DNA from: Microbulbifer elongatus
Lineage (GTDB): Bacteria; Pseudomonadota; Gammaproteobacteria; Pseudomonadales; Cellvibrionaceae
Direction of reading: 5' to 3'
Assembly (NCBI RefSeq): GCF_021165935.1
Contig: NZ_CP088953.1
Coordinates: 2,775,501-2,839,500, forward strand
Length of the DNA: 64,000 nt
In this document: piece by piece, positions 1 to 8,909 of the stretch
Numbering within the stretch: position 1 is the stretch's first letter
Layout: every line of letters begins with the position of its first letter
The notes under the pieces: generated by a model
The model's database searches: none
The model's input: only the letters and a program-made list of their open reading frames with translations
Told to the model about the DNA's origin: nothing
Program-made: the position numbers and the translations under genes

Positions 1-169
1 AAGGCACCTTGGGCCGGCTCGACAGTTCGCTGTATTGTCAGTGTCGGCTGTGTGGCATCATTTCGTAGCCATTCAGCTTGACCTGATAGATTACCCAGCA
101 ATATTGGCAAGCTGCCAGGTCAAGTCTGAACTGCTACCTGTAAGCTTTCTACAATTCAGCTACGCGGAA

Positions 170-1018
170 TCAGGCAGGTTCAAAATCCGTGGTTATCGAT
201 TTTTCTGCCCAGGCATCCATCTCAGCTGCCCTGCTCTGCAAGCTTGCTCTGGACATCTCCAGCGCGTCAGATCCGGCAATAAGTCTGAGTGGTACTGAAT
301 TCGCGTGTCCAACTCCTACGATGAGTGCGCTCAACTTTTCCGGATCACCTGGTTGCGCATGGCTGTATTGATCGTATTGCGTTTGTTGAGTCTTGGTTGC
401 AGACGCATAGTCGCCGATGTCAATGGTTCCATAGCGCACCGATGAGGCATCTAGAAAATCGGTTCGAAAAAATCCCGGTTCGACGATTGTTACCTTGATA
501 CCAAAGGCGTTGACCTCTAAAGCAAGGCTTTCAGAAAACCCCTCTACAGCAAACTTTGTAGCACAGTAAACGGATGCACCTTCAAACCCTACGGCGCCAC
601 CGATTGACGACAAGTTGATAATGTGACCACTTTTTTGCTTTCGCATTATCGGAAGCACCGCCCGAGTGACTTTCATCAGGCCCATCACATTTGTCTCGAA
701 CTGACGTTCGATATCTTCAGCGCGGATGGTTTCGAAGTGCCCAAGCTGGCCATAGCCAGCATTATTGACGAGTACATCAATTCCGCCGTAACGCTCGGTT
801 GCTATTTCTACGGCTCGAATTGCCGCATCTTGATCGTTTACATCCAGATTCGCGAATGTGAGCTGACTGTGTTCCTCTCCAAACGCATTTATTAACCCAT
901 CAACACTTCTTCCTGTCGCGACCACGTTGTCGCCTACTGATAGTACTGATAGTACTGATTTAACGATACTTTTACCTATACCTCTGGACGCTCCGGTAAT
1001 GACCCATGTTTTTGCCAC
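170..1018 (-). CDS. SDR family NAD(P)-dependent oxidoreductase
   Basis: Classical short-chain dehydrogenase/reductase of 282 aa, the usual length for the family. The Rossmann glycine motif TGASRGIG is at residues 8-15, NNAG at 85-88, and the catalytic set is Ser138, Tyr151 and Lys155 (YCATK). The substrate cannot be told from sequence. The C-terminal part beyond residue 190 resembles the 'oxidoreductase' SDRs that usually sit beside an AraC or TetR regulator, and a truncated AraC gene is indeed divergent at 1279. A 9-bp unit is repeated 2.7 times at 936-959, giving the stutter SVLSVLSV after the glycine motif. This adds about three residues to helix B and may or may not be tolerated. Confidence 0.9.
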   Translation of the reverse strand: MAKTWVITGASRGIGKSIVKSVLSVLSVGDNVVATGRSVDGLINAFGEEHSQLTFANLDVNDQDAAIRAVEIATERYGGIDVLVNNAGYGQLGHFETIRAEDIERQFETNVMGLMKVTRAVLPIMRKQKSGHIINLSSIGGAVGFEGASVYCATKFAVEGFSESLALEVNAFGIKVTIVEPGFFRTDFLDASSVRYGTIDIGDYASATKTQQTQYDQYSHAQPGDPEKLSALIVGVGHANSVPLRLIAGSDALEMSRASLQSRAAEMDAWAEKSITTDFEPA

Positions 1019-1278
1019 TGTGACGCTCTCCTATGAACTTTGAAAACAAGTGCTTTTGAATGTCTATATTGACTTACTTCCATGTTCGTCCACATGGGCA
1101 ATTGTTCGGGTTTCTTGTACTATCCTACATATGCGAACATGCAGATTGTTCAAAAAGTGGGCCCAGCTAGGACTTTTTAGTGTGAGATCACTAATCGATT
1201 TAAAAAATATCATGCTGAATCTGGCGCCTCGAGAAGGGATATTTACAACCTCACTGGCAAACCTTTCCGTTATTCGGA

Positions 1279-1689
1279 GTGATAGGCCTACGGTCCCTAA
1301 TGCTCGCACAGATGGTGAGGCGGGCGAAAAACTACCGTACCCTTTATGACACTCTTGCATGGCTGGAGAAGCACTTTGCTGAATCAAGTTCCTGCCAGGA
1401 CCTTGCCGGCAGAGCCAGCATGAGTCAGTCGAAATTTTACTCTCAGTTTAAGGCGCTGACCGGAACATCGCCAATGCGCTATCGAGCACGACTCAGGTTA
1501 ATTGAGGCACGACGTTTAATGGTTGTCGATGGTTTCGATGCGGCGAGTGCGGGGTTCAAAGTCGGATATAATGAACCTTCTCAATTTAGCCGCGAGTATT
1601 CCAGCTACTTTGGCTTGCCACCTAGGCGTGATGTGGAACGACTCTTGAGCAGCGAAGGCGATGCTTCGGTTCTGCTTTCGGGGCGGTGA
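1279..1689 (+). pseudogene. AraC-type DNA-binding domain, N-terminally truncated regulator
   Basis: The 136 residues hold only an AraC/XylS double helix-turn-helix. Residues ~28-75 form the first HTH (AGRASMSQSKFYSQFKALTG) and residues ~80-125 the second (VGYNEPSQFSREYSSYFGLPP). Full AraC regulators of the kind paired with SDR genes run near 300 aa, with an N-terminal effector domain. Upstream in the same frame a stop occurs at 1216, and no frame of the 1019-1278 gap shows a recognisable sensor domain. The start is a GTG at 1279 or an ATG at 1300. It is probably a remnant that lost its 5' half, but a stand-alone DNA-binding protein cannot be excluded. It probably once controlled the divergent SDR gene at 170-1018. 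Confidence 0.65.
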
Positions 1690-1785
1690 CCCTTTCAGGT
1701 CGCAGCGGGCTTCTCATTCGAGCATGCCCGCCTCGCTACATTGTTGATGATGTTATATCGGTAGCGGATGCTTTTGGGAGGCAAC

Positions 1786-2262
1786 CTATCGCCGCAGGAT
1801 CCTCATTTGCAGAAAATGCACAATGGTAGCAATGACAATTCCAAAGCCTGAAATAAGCGATAATTTCAAGATGGAGGCCAGTCTCGGTTCGGTGTGCGCT
1901 GCGAAGAAAACAATAATCCCGAGCCAGTATGCAGGTACAAGATTTAACGGTGGTGCGGCTCTTAATGATAGAACCAGTGAGGCAACGATAAATACAACGG
2001 GCGCCAGCGAGTAAGCCCCCATAGTGGGCGTGATCTCCTTTAGCGCTAGCGCGGCGGCCAAACCAATGGCGATACCTAGTGTCAAGCAGATATAGCTTTG
2101 CGCCGCGCCTTTCAGGTTCATTGGGCCCGTCACGTACGCAACCCAACCGACAAACATGGCCCAAACCGGAAGCTCGTTTACTGCAGTGGTTACCGCTGCG
2201 AAAGCGGCAAATACCGCTGCGGCGAGTGTGGCACCGTTAAACCGAAGGTCAGTAAAATTCAT
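1786..2262 (-). CDS. DUF1097 family inner-membrane protein
   Basis: A 158-aa, very hydrophobic protein with about five membrane segments: around residues 11-27, 33-48, 58-73, 84-102 and 110-150. Length and segment pattern fit the DUF1097 family of small inner-membrane proteins (E. coli YcdZ type), whose function is unknown. It lies 12 bp downstream of the SDR gene 2275-3015 on the same strand, so the two are probably co-transcribed. It converges with the AraC fragment ending at 1689. No catalytic motif is visible. Confidence 0.7.
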   Translation of the reverse strand: MNFTDLRFNGATLAAAVFAAFAAVTTAVNELPVWAMFVGWVAYVTGPMNLKGAAQSYICLTLGIAIGLAAALALKEITPTMGAYSLAPVVFIVASLVLSLRAAPPLNLVPAYWLGIIVFFAAHTEPRLASILKLSLISGFGIVIATIVHFLQMRILRR

Positions 2263-2274
2263 AACATGTCCTCG

Positions 2275-3015
2275 TTAGATAATTCCGCCATTGGCGCGAA
2301 TGACCTGGCCGTTAATCCAGCACTGCTCCTGCTTCGCCAGAAATGTGACAATTTTTGCAATATCTTCGGGCTTTCCTAGTCGCTCGAGCGGCGACATTTT
2401 TGCCAGTCTGTTGATCGTTTCTTCAGATTTACCTGATAGAAAGAGATCGGTTGCGGTGGGGCCAGGTGCAATTGCATTTACGGTAATATTTCGACCGCGC
2501 AGTTCTTTTGCCAGTATCCGAGTCAGTGTTTCAGTTGCTGCTTTTGTACTGGCGTAGATGCCGTAGGTTTCCAGGTTCAGGCCCACAACGCTGGTCGACA
2601 GGTTGATGATCTGGCCACCTTCAGCAATATTTCTTGTAGCCTCTCGCATCATATTGAAGGAGCCTTTGAGGTTGACGGAAACTTGGCTATCAAATTCGGC
2701 GTCGCTGCAGTCCGAGATTTTTGCGAGTTTCATGATTCCGGCATTATTTACGAGTACGTCCACCCGTTTGAAATGCTCAATGCTTTGCTCAAATATCCGT
2801 TTTACGGCTTGAGGGTCGGCGACATCCGCCTTGATGGGGATGGCGTCCACGTCACGCGCTTTGATGGCGCTTACTACTTCACTGGCCGCTGTGTCGTTTC
2901 CTGCGTAATTCACGACGATATTGAAGCGGTTCTCGGCCAGTCTTATGGCGATTTCGCGGCCGATTCCCCGTGATGCTCCGGTCACAATGGCTGTTTTTCT
3001 GATCGAGTTTTTCAT
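2275..3015 (-). CDS. SDR family oxidoreductase (FabG-like)
   Basis: A 246-aa SDR with TGASRGIG at residues 12-19, NNAG at 90-93, Ser142 and the catalytic pair Tyr154/Lys158 (YASTK). The C-terminal stretch LGKPEDIAKIVTFLA and the final NGQVIRANGG are typical of FabG/glucose-dehydrogenase-like SDRs. I chose the ATG at 3015 because AGGTGG precedes it at good spacing; the frame stays open upstream to 3081 without a better site. It is divergent from a LysR-type gene starting at 3126, the classic arrangement for a LysR-controlled oxidoreductase, and is followed by a DUF1097 gene. The substrate is unknown. Confidence 0.9.
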   Translation of the reverse strand: MKNSIRKTAIVTGASRGIGREIAIRLAENRFNIVVNYAGNDTAASEVVSAIKARDVDAIPIKADVADPQAVKRIFEQSIEHFKRVDVLVNNAGIMKLAKISDCSDAEFDSQVSVNLKGSFNMMREATRNIAEGGQIINLSTSVVGLNLETYGIYASTKAATETLTRILAKELRGRNITVNAIAPGPTATDLFLSGKSEETINRLAKMSPLERLGKPEDIAKIVTFLAKQEQCWINGQVIRANGGII

Positions 3016-3125
3016 TTTCCACCTCATGGGTACCAGGAGTGCACAGGCTAGCATGTTGCATATGTTGCAACCCGTATACAATTATGCAAAATGATGTTGC
3101 TCTGGGCGCAACACGTGGGTGTTTG

Positions 3126-4041
3126 ATGAAACTTAGGCAGGCATACAACGACGAACGGGCGTTTATCCGCGTGGTGGAGCTGGGTTCGATCCGCGCAGCG
3201 GCAAAAGAACGGTCCGTCGAGCCATCCAGTATCTCCCGTAGGATCAACGCGCTCGAAAACCGCCTGGGTGTGAAGTTACTGGATCGGACAGGTGCTAGTT
3301 CGAAAATAACCGAAACGGGTATCTATTATTACAAAGCGATGGCCGGGCTGCTGGCTGAGATTGATGCTTTGGAAGCGGAAATTGCCGGTGAGGCTGACGA
3401 GCCCAAGGGCCTTCTAAAGGTAACGGCTTCGATTGATTTCGGGCAGACACTTGTGATGCCATGGATCATAGAGTTTCAAAAGCAATACCAAAAGGTTCAG
3501 GTTGAGCTGAACCTTTCCAGTGAATTTGAAGATCTTTCCATGGATAAGATCGACGTGGGGTTGAGAATTGGAGCGTTGAAAAACTCCGCACTTATTGCTC
3601 GACAGACTCGCGTCTGTCCCAAGGATACTTGTCGCGTCGAAAGATTATCTGAGTCGACATGCAGCGCCCAGTACACCCCAAGAGCTTGAGGGCCACGATT
3701 TCGTTTTCTTTCGTGAAAGAAACCGTAAGCGACCTCTTATTCTTACGGATAAAAATGGAGAGGAATACCGGATTCAATGTGACGGGAAAATTACCGTCAA
3801 CGCCGTGAACTCGATTATCAGAGCTGTTCTTGCAGGCTATGGGTTGAATATGGGGCCCCGGTGGGCGTATCAGAAGTATATTGAAAGTGGTGAAATCATA
3901 GAGCTTCTGCCTCAATTGGATTTACCATCTCAGCCGCTCTACGCAATTTGGAAACCCTCTGTTGTACAGCCCGCAAAGGTGAAAGCATTCGTAGATTTCG
4001 TGGCTGAAAAAGCAAAAGACGTGGCAGGGCTCGGCCCTTAG
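3126..4041 (+). pseudogene. LysR-family transcriptional regulator, frameshifted
   Basis: The first part (3126 to about 3600) encodes the winged HTH (residues 1-60, with SIRAAAKERSVEPSSISRRI) and the first half of the effector domain. The second half continues one frame on, from about 3603 to 4041, as LASVPRILVASKDYLSRH and onwards. Family members read ...LIARRLASVPRVLVASP... without a break. Removing one A in the stretch CGACAGACTC near 3600 restores a continuous protein of about 304 aa, the normal LysR length. Either the gene is inactivated by a 1-bp insertion or this is a sequencing error. It is divergent from the SDR gene at 2275-3015, its likely target. Confidence 0.85.
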
Positions 4042-4042
4042 G

Positions 4043-4432
4043 TTATGGCGTTCTTGCAATGACCTTGATCTCAAAATCAAAGCCCGCCAACCAGTTGACA
4101 CCCACGGCAGTCCAGTTCGGGTATGGCTTTTCGCTGAAGACCTTCTCTTTCACCTCCATAATCGTCCCAAATTGATTCTCAGGGTCGGTATGGAAGGTGG
4201 TCACATCAACGATGTCACTCAGTTTACAACCCGCCGCCTTTAGTACCTGCTCCAGATTTTCAAAAGCAAGTTCAACCTGGCGTTTGAAGTCGGGTTCAGG
4301 CGTTCCATCTTCCAGGCTGCCGACCTGCCCCGATACAAACAGGAGGTCACCGGACTGAATGGCCGCCGAGTACCCATGTTCTTCATAAAGTGCATGCCGG
4401 TTTGCCGGGAATATCGCTTTGCGTTGCATCAT
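4043..4432 (-). CDS. RidA family protein (YjgF/YER057c/UK114)
   Basis: About 129 aa, the family length. It shows the RidA pattern: LLFVSGQVG, then FENLEQVLKAAGCKLSDIVDVTTFHTD, then YPNWTAVGVNWLAG near the end. RidA proteins are small trimeric enamine/imine deaminases or relatives. This one lacks the R-A-E active-site ending of true RidA (it has NWLAGFDFEIKVIARTP), so a different substrate is likely. Start codons at 4432 and 4429 are both possible, and the frame is open to 4453. It is divergent from a TetR gene, with two strong palindromes in the intergenic region, so TetR control is likely. Confidence 0.85.
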   Translation of the reverse strand: MMQRKAIFPANRHALYEEHGYSAAIQSGDLLFVSGQVGSLEDGTPEPDFKRQVELAFENLEQVLKAAGCKLSDIVDVTTFHTDPENQFGTIMEVKEKVFSEKPYPNWTAVGVNWLAGFDFEIKVIARTP

Positions 4433-4525
4433 TTTCTGTAAATCTCCAGTCAAATTATGAGGTTGCTGTATTTTTCAGGCTCTTTTCTCAAGGTTGCCGC
4501 GTGTTTCCGTATGCGTTGTGGTCAA

Positions 4526-4596
4526 ATACGAGCCGTATGAATGGTGGATCTCACATACGCAGCGTATGTAAGATATTTCACATACGCTGCGTATGT
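4526..4596. promoter_or_regulatory. Two perfect 17-bp palindromic operators plus a degenerate third
   Basis: ACATACGC-A-GCGTATGT (4553-4569) and ACATACGC-T-GCGTATGT (4580-4596) are perfect inverted repeats differing only in the centre base, with centres 27 bp apart. A weaker copy, AAATACGAGCCGTATGA (4524-4540, 12 of 17 matching), is centred at 4532. They lie between the divergent ridA-like gene and the TetR gene that starts at 4641. By position and symmetry they should be the binding sites of that TetR protein, giving autoregulation and control of the RidA-like gene. Confidence 0.8.
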
Positions 4597-4640
4597 CAAT
4601 ATCCTGAGATCGCGAGAAGTTGTTTGTGGGTTGGAGTGGA

Positions 4641-5234
4641 ATGAACAAACGCGCAGAAAAAATGGCAGAGAACCGGGCAAAGCTCATCAAGGCCGCCAGA
4701 GCGGCTTTCACTGAAAAAGGATATGCCGCGGCGTCCATGGATGACTTGACCTCTGCAGTGGGTTTGACCCGTGGTGCCCTGTATCATAATTTCGGCGATA
4801 AACGGGGCTTATTCGCTGCAGTTGTCGACCAGATAGACTCTGAAATGGCGCTATTTGCGAAGAGGAAAGGCGCCGAAACCGGTGACGATTGGCTCGGTTT
4901 GCTCGCGGAAGGAGCGGCTTATATCGAGCTTGCGTTAAACCCGGATGTTCAGCGCATCGTGCTACTGGACGGCCCTGCGGTACTTGGGGATCCCTCTCAA
5001 TGGCCCAGCCAAAATAGCTGTCTTCAGGCCACCAAAGAGATGCTCTCCAAGCTCATTTCTCAGAAGGTAGTGAAAAGCGTCGACGTCGAACCGGCCGCCC
5101 GTCTTTTGAATGGCGCGGCGCTGAACGCTGCCCTCTGGGTTGCTGCGAGCGATCAGCCGGAGGAAGCGCTTCCGCTCGCGGTAGACGCATTCCACGCATT
5201 GGCTTCTGGACTTCACAATTCCACCAGCGGGTAA
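4641..5234 (+). CDS. TetR/AcrR family transcriptional regulator
   Basis: A 197-aa protein with an N-terminal TetR HTH at residues ~14-60 (AAFTEKGYAAASMDDLTSAVGLTRGALYHNFGDKRGLF) and a helical effector domain of the usual length. The C-terminal segment (ERIVLLDGPAVLGDP-like, here QRIVLLDGPAVLGDPSQW) resembles the TetR_C_33/AcrR-like subgroup. I chose the ATG at 4641; the open frame upstream would add only MFVGWSG. Two perfect palindromes 45-90 bp upstream are the probable operators. It probably represses itself and the divergent RidA-family gene; the inducer is unknown. Confidence 0.92.
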   Translation: MNKRAEKMAENRAKLIKAARAAFTEKGYAAASMDDLTSAVGLTRGALYHNFGDKRGLFAAVVDQIDSEMALFAKRKGAETGDDWLGLLAEGAAYIELALNPDVQRIVLLDGPAVLGDPSQWPSQNSCLQATKEMLSKLISQKVVKSVDVEPAARLLNGAALNAALWVAASDQPEEALPLAVDAFHALASGLHNSTSG

Positions 5235-5313
5235 CCACTAAGCCAAGCTTGCATTGCGAGAGACTTCCTTGACGCGCGTGGCCTCAAGCCTAGTATTAGT
5301 TGGCGGCAGTAAG

Positions 5314-5326
5314 GTGATAATGTAAC
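5314..5326 (-). promoter_or_regulatory. Weak copy of the shared (Zur-box-like) motif
   Basis: GTGATAATGTAAC, about 11 of 13 positions against the motif seen before zur/zrgA. The run TGTAACATC (5321-5329) is identical to the site at 53659. It lies 31 bp before the TonB receptor gene at 5358. It is the weakest of the set and could be chance. Confidence 0.35.
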
Positions 5327-5357
5327 ATCGCGCTTTTGCGTAGCCTGAAGCGTTTTT

Positions 5358-7508
5358 ATGTACTCGAAGCACCTGCTCGCCAAGCCGTTCGCCACTCCTT
5401 TTGCGTTGTCACCACTTGTTGCTGTACTTGGCCTGAGCGTCCACGTAGCGGCACAGGCTACCGTATCCGCGCCGACGACATCGTCAATCGAGGAAATCAC
5501 GGTTACCGGGCACCGACAGCCGTATCGTGGCGATGTACCATTAAAATCGCTGCCGCAATCCACGCAGGTGCTGTCGGAAGATTTACTGAATCAGCACCAG
5601 ATCACGGACCTCCAATCCGCACTGGATTTGTCTGCGAGTATTTCTCGCCAGAACGACCTGGGTGGTATTCAGGATACCTTCGCCATTCGGGGCTTTGCCG
5701 GTGATGAAACCATGCCCGGTGGCTACCTGGTCAATGGTTTCAGCGCCGGGCGCGGATACAGTGGACGTTGCGATATTTCCAATGTTGAGCGAATTGAGAT
5801 CATGAAAGGCCCCGGGTCTGCGCTGTACGGGCGTGGGGAGCCCGGCGGTACCATCAATCTGGTTACCAAGAAGCCCCAGTTTGAAACTGAGGGCTATCTG
5901 CAGGCTTCCGCCGGCAACTTCGGCAGCCGCCGCCTTGAGGGTGATTACACCGGGGCTCTGTCCGAGAATATTGCGTTCCGGATCAATGGTGCCTTTAAGG
6001 ATGCCGATGGATACCGCAATACCAACCCCCGCAAGTATGCCCTGACCCCTTCCCTCCTGTTCAGCCTGTCGGATGCGACGTCACTGACATATGAAATGGA
6101 GGCAATCAAGCAGCAGGCGCTGTTTGATCGCGGCATCATCGTGGTTGATGGGGTTCCGGAAGTGCCTGTAACCCAGTTTCTCGGCGACCCGGAAAACGGC
6201 GCTACTGAAATTGAGGCGCTCGGCCATCAGCTGGTTCTGCAGCACACCCTGGACAGCGGCTGGCACCTTTCTGCAGCGCTCGGTTATCGGGATTCGACTC
6301 AGAAAGGGCTGTCTGCGGACGCCGAGCTCTCTGACGGCCGGCAGCTGATTTACACCGACGGCACCACATTGAGTCGTCAGCGCCGTTCACGGGATTACGC
6401 CGCGGAAGATCTTTCCGGACGCTTTGAATTGAGCGGAACCTTCGATACCGGGCCGTTCACTCACCACCTGCTGGTGGGAGCCGATGCCTACGAATTCGAA
6501 CTGGATTTCAATCTCGGCCGCTGGCGCGTGGATTGGGGCTCCATGGACGACAGTTACGCAGTCAACATCTTTGATCCCGTGTACGATGGCATTCGCCCGG
6601 ACCCGGCAGCACAAATCAATCAACTGCAGATTCAGCGCACCCAGGGTGTTTACCTGCAGGACCAGATTGATCTTTCCGAACAGTGGAAGATGTTACTGGG
6701 TGTACGTCTCGACGATTTTGAACAGCGCATTGATGATCGCTTGAGCGGACTGCGTAGCACTATGTCGCAAACTGCCACCAGCCCGCGTGTCGGCCTGGTG
6801 TACGAGGCAACATCCCAGTTGTCGCTTTATGTGAGCTACGCGGAAGGCTTCCGCCCTAACACTGGTTCTGACTTCTACGGTGCTGCCTTTGAACCAGAGG
6901 AAAGTAGATCCTACGAAACCGGCATAAAACTCGAGACCGACGACGGTCGGACCAGCGGTACCCTTGCCCTATTCCAGGCGGAGAAATCCAATGTGCTCAC
7001 CGTGGATCCGGCGAACCCCGGTTTTTCGACCGCACTGGGACAGGCAGAAAGTCGCGGTGTGGAGCTGGATATTGCCACCCAGATCGCGGAAGACCTGAAC
7101 CTGGTGCTGTCTTACGCATACGTCGATGCAATGACCAGTACCGATATGGTGAATATTGATTGGGGTGTGGAAATTCCGGCCGGGAGTCCGCTGCTGAATA
7201 TCCCGGAGCATACCGGCAGCCTGTCGCTCACCCGGGATTTTGAATTCCGTGGCGCACCGGCATCGGCAGCGCTGGGTATTCGCTATGTGGACGAGCGCCT
7301 GGGGGAAACCGTCGATCCCGACTATATTTTGCCTGCCTATACGCTGGCCAATGTATCTGCCACTTACGCACCAACCAGCAAGGTCACACTGCTGGCGGAT
7401 ATCGATAACCTGTTTGATAAGCGCTATTACGCGAATTCTTACCACAAGCTGTGGACCATGCCGGGTGCACCGCGCACCTATAATGTAGGCGTTCGATACA
7501 GCTTTTAG
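5358..7508 (+). CDS. TonB-dependent siderophore-type receptor
   Basis: A 716-aa outer-membrane receptor. A signal peptide covers residues 1 to ~33, ending AAQA, and a TonB box-like EEITVTG follows. The plug domain runs from ~60 to 170 (AFAIRGFAG-type motif, then RIEIMKGPGSALYGRGEPGGTINLVTKKP), and a 22-strand barrel ends GAPRTYNVGVRYSF. These motifs are typical of the ferric-siderophore receptor subfamily (TIGR01783). It heads a same-strand run with DUF1624, MacA/MacB-like and cyclic-peptide exporter genes, yet no NRPS or siderophore synthase is in the window. Its ligand could therefore be a foreign siderophore or the lasso peptide made at 14.8-17.6 kb; the sequence cannot decide. Confidence 0.93.
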   Translation: MYSKHLLAKPFATPFALSPLVAVLGLSVHVAAQATVSAPTTSSIEEITVTGHRQPYRGDVPLKSLPQSTQVLSEDLLNQHQITDLQSALDLSASISRQNDLGGIQDTFAIRGFAGDETMPGGYLVNGFSAGRGYSGRCDISNVERIEIMKGPGSALYGRGEPGGTINLVTKKPQFETEGYLQASAGNFGSRRLEGDYTGALSENIAFRINGAFKDADGYRNTNPRKYALTPSLLFSLSDATSLTYEMEAIKQQALFDRGIIVVDGVPEVPVTQFLGDPENGATEIEALGHQLVLQHTLDSGWHLSAALGYRDSTQKGLSADAELSDGRQLIYTDGTTLSRQRRSRDYAAEDLSGRFELSGTFDTGPFTHHLLVGADAYEFELDFNLGRWRVDWGSMDDSYAVNIFDPVYDGIRPDPAAQINQLQIQRTQGVYLQDQIDLSEQWKMLLGVRLDDFEQRIDDRLSGLRSTMSQTATSPRVGLVYEATSQLSLYVSYAEGFRPNTGSDFYGAAFEPEESRSYETGIKLETDDGRTSGTLALFQAEKSNVLTVDPANPGFSTALGQAESRGVELDIATQIAEDLNLVLSYAYVDAMTSTDMVNIDWGVEIPAGSPLLNIPEHTGSLSLTRDFEFRGAPASAALGIRYVDERLGETVDPDYILPAYTLANVSATYAPTSKVTLLADIDNLFDKRYYANSYHKLWTMPGAPRTYNVGVRYSF

Positions 7509-7563
7509 ACCATATTGATGATCGATTGTAGATGATCGATAGGCGCTTCACGGAGTAGATTTC

Positions 7564-8757
7564 ATGGCTACTGATGCTACACCTTTAAACTCTGCCGGGC
7601 CTCTTCCGCAGTCCCCGGGTACCGCAGTGAAGCGCCGAATCGCGTCCATTGATATCATGCGCGGTCTGGTGATTGTACTGATGCTGATCGACCATGTGCG
7701 AGAGCGCTTTTACCTGCATATGCAGGTGTCCGATCCGATGGACGTGAACAGTACCGATCCTGCCCTGTTCTTTACCCGGCTTTCCGCACATATCTGTGCG
7801 CCGACCTTTGTGTTTCTCACCGGGCTTTCCGCCTGGCTCTACGCGCACCCCAGTAGCGGCAACCAGCGATCGGCGAGTGGTTTTCTATTCAAGCGCGGCC
7901 TGTTTCTGGTGTTGCTGGAAGTCACACTGGTGAATTTTTCCTGGGCGGGCAGCTTCGGAACTTTCTGGTTACAGGTGATCTGGGTTATCGGCCTGAGCAT
8001 GATTGCACTTTCCGTGCTGGTCATGTTGCCACGCTGGTTGGTAGGCGCCATCGGCTTCGCCATTGTGTTCGGCCACAACCTGCTGACACCAATTACCTTT
8101 CAGCCGAGGGAATTTGGTTACAGCCTCTGGACCATCCTCCATGACCGTGGTTTTTTGCTGGATACCGAAGCGCTGCGTATCAAAATCAGCTACCCGCTAT
8201 TGCCGTGGATCGGTGTCATCGCCCTGGGGTATTTTGCCGGTCCTCTATATGGGCGTGCGGTGGATGCGATCACCCGTCGTAAAACCCTGATCGGATTGGG
8301 CCTTGGTTGCCTGGCATTGCTGCTGCTATTGCGCGGATTCAATATCTACGGCGAAACCCTGCCTTGGGAAGCCGGTGCAACGGCGATGCAAACGGTCATG
8401 TCGTTTTTGAATTTCACCAAGTATCCGCCATCTCTGGATTTTCTGCTGTTGACGCTGGGCATCGCCTTCCTGTTACTGGCCTGGTTTGAACCGCGTAAAA
8501 ACGCCGTGCTGGATTCCCTGGAAGTGTTCGGGTCGGCGCCGATGTTCTTTTATCTGCTGCATCTTTATGTGCTGCTGATTCTCTATCAGATTGTCATTGC
8601 CCTGTTTGGGCCGAATCATGGAGACCTGTTCGGGGTCGATCATATCGGGTGGGTCTGGTTAATTTCTGCGGTGCTCGTCATCGTGCTGTACTTCCCGACT
8701 CGGGCTTTCTCTCGCTTCAAGCACAGCACCGATTTATGGTGGGTTAAATATTTCTGA
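7564..8757 (+). CDS. DUF1624 / heparan-alpha-glucosaminide acetyltransferase-like membrane protein
   Basis: A 397-aa polytopic membrane protein with about 10 transmembrane segments. The first, RIASIDIMRGLVIVLMLIDHVRE, carries the DxMRG...DH signature of the DUF1624/YeiB-HGSNAT-like acyltransferase group. Others follow with FVFLTGLSAW and PLLPWIGVIALGYFAG. Homologues often lie beside TonB siderophore receptors, as here (55 bp after the receptor gene). The enzymatic role is unknown; acetylation of an envelope molecule is only a family-level suggestion. It is probably co-transcribed with its neighbours. Confidence 0.8.
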   Translation: MATDATPLNSAGPLPQSPGTAVKRRIASIDIMRGLVIVLMLIDHVRERFYLHMQVSDPMDVNSTDPALFFTRLSAHICAPTFVFLTGLSAWLYAHPSSGNQRSASGFLFKRGLFLVLLEVTLVNFSWAGSFGTFWLQVIWVIGLSMIALSVLVMLPRWLVGAIGFAIVFGHNLLTPITFQPREFGYSLWTILHDRGFLLDTEALRIKISYPLLPWIGVIALGYFAGPLYGRAVDAITRRKTLIGLGLGCLALLLLLRGFNIYGETLPWEAGATAMQTVMSFLNFTKYPPSLDFLLLTLGIAFLLLAWFEPRKNAVLDSLEVFGSAPMFFYLLHLYVLLILYQIVIALFGPNHGDLFGVDHIGWVWLISAVLVIVLYFPTRAFSRFKHSTDLWWVKYF

Positions 8758-8909
8758 GCGGAATACTATCCTCCGTTCAAAATTCATTAGCCCTTTTATT
8801 AGCAGTATCTTCAGGGATAGAAGTACATCTGCGAGGTCGATACATAGCCGTATCACCGACATCGACAGACGCCGGCTTCACTCCAAATAATAAGTAAGTG
8901 ATTTAGCGT

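Noticed and set aside
1050..1349. A plus-strand frame upstream of the AraC fragment that might be its lost N-terminal half.
   Set aside because: Its translation shows no AraC effector-domain features and is out of frame with the HTH part.
8839..8854. GATAC-n6-GTATC inverted repeat before the MacA-like gene.
   Set aside because: Similar half-sites to the Zur-like motif, but the spacing differs by 3 bp, so I did not count it.
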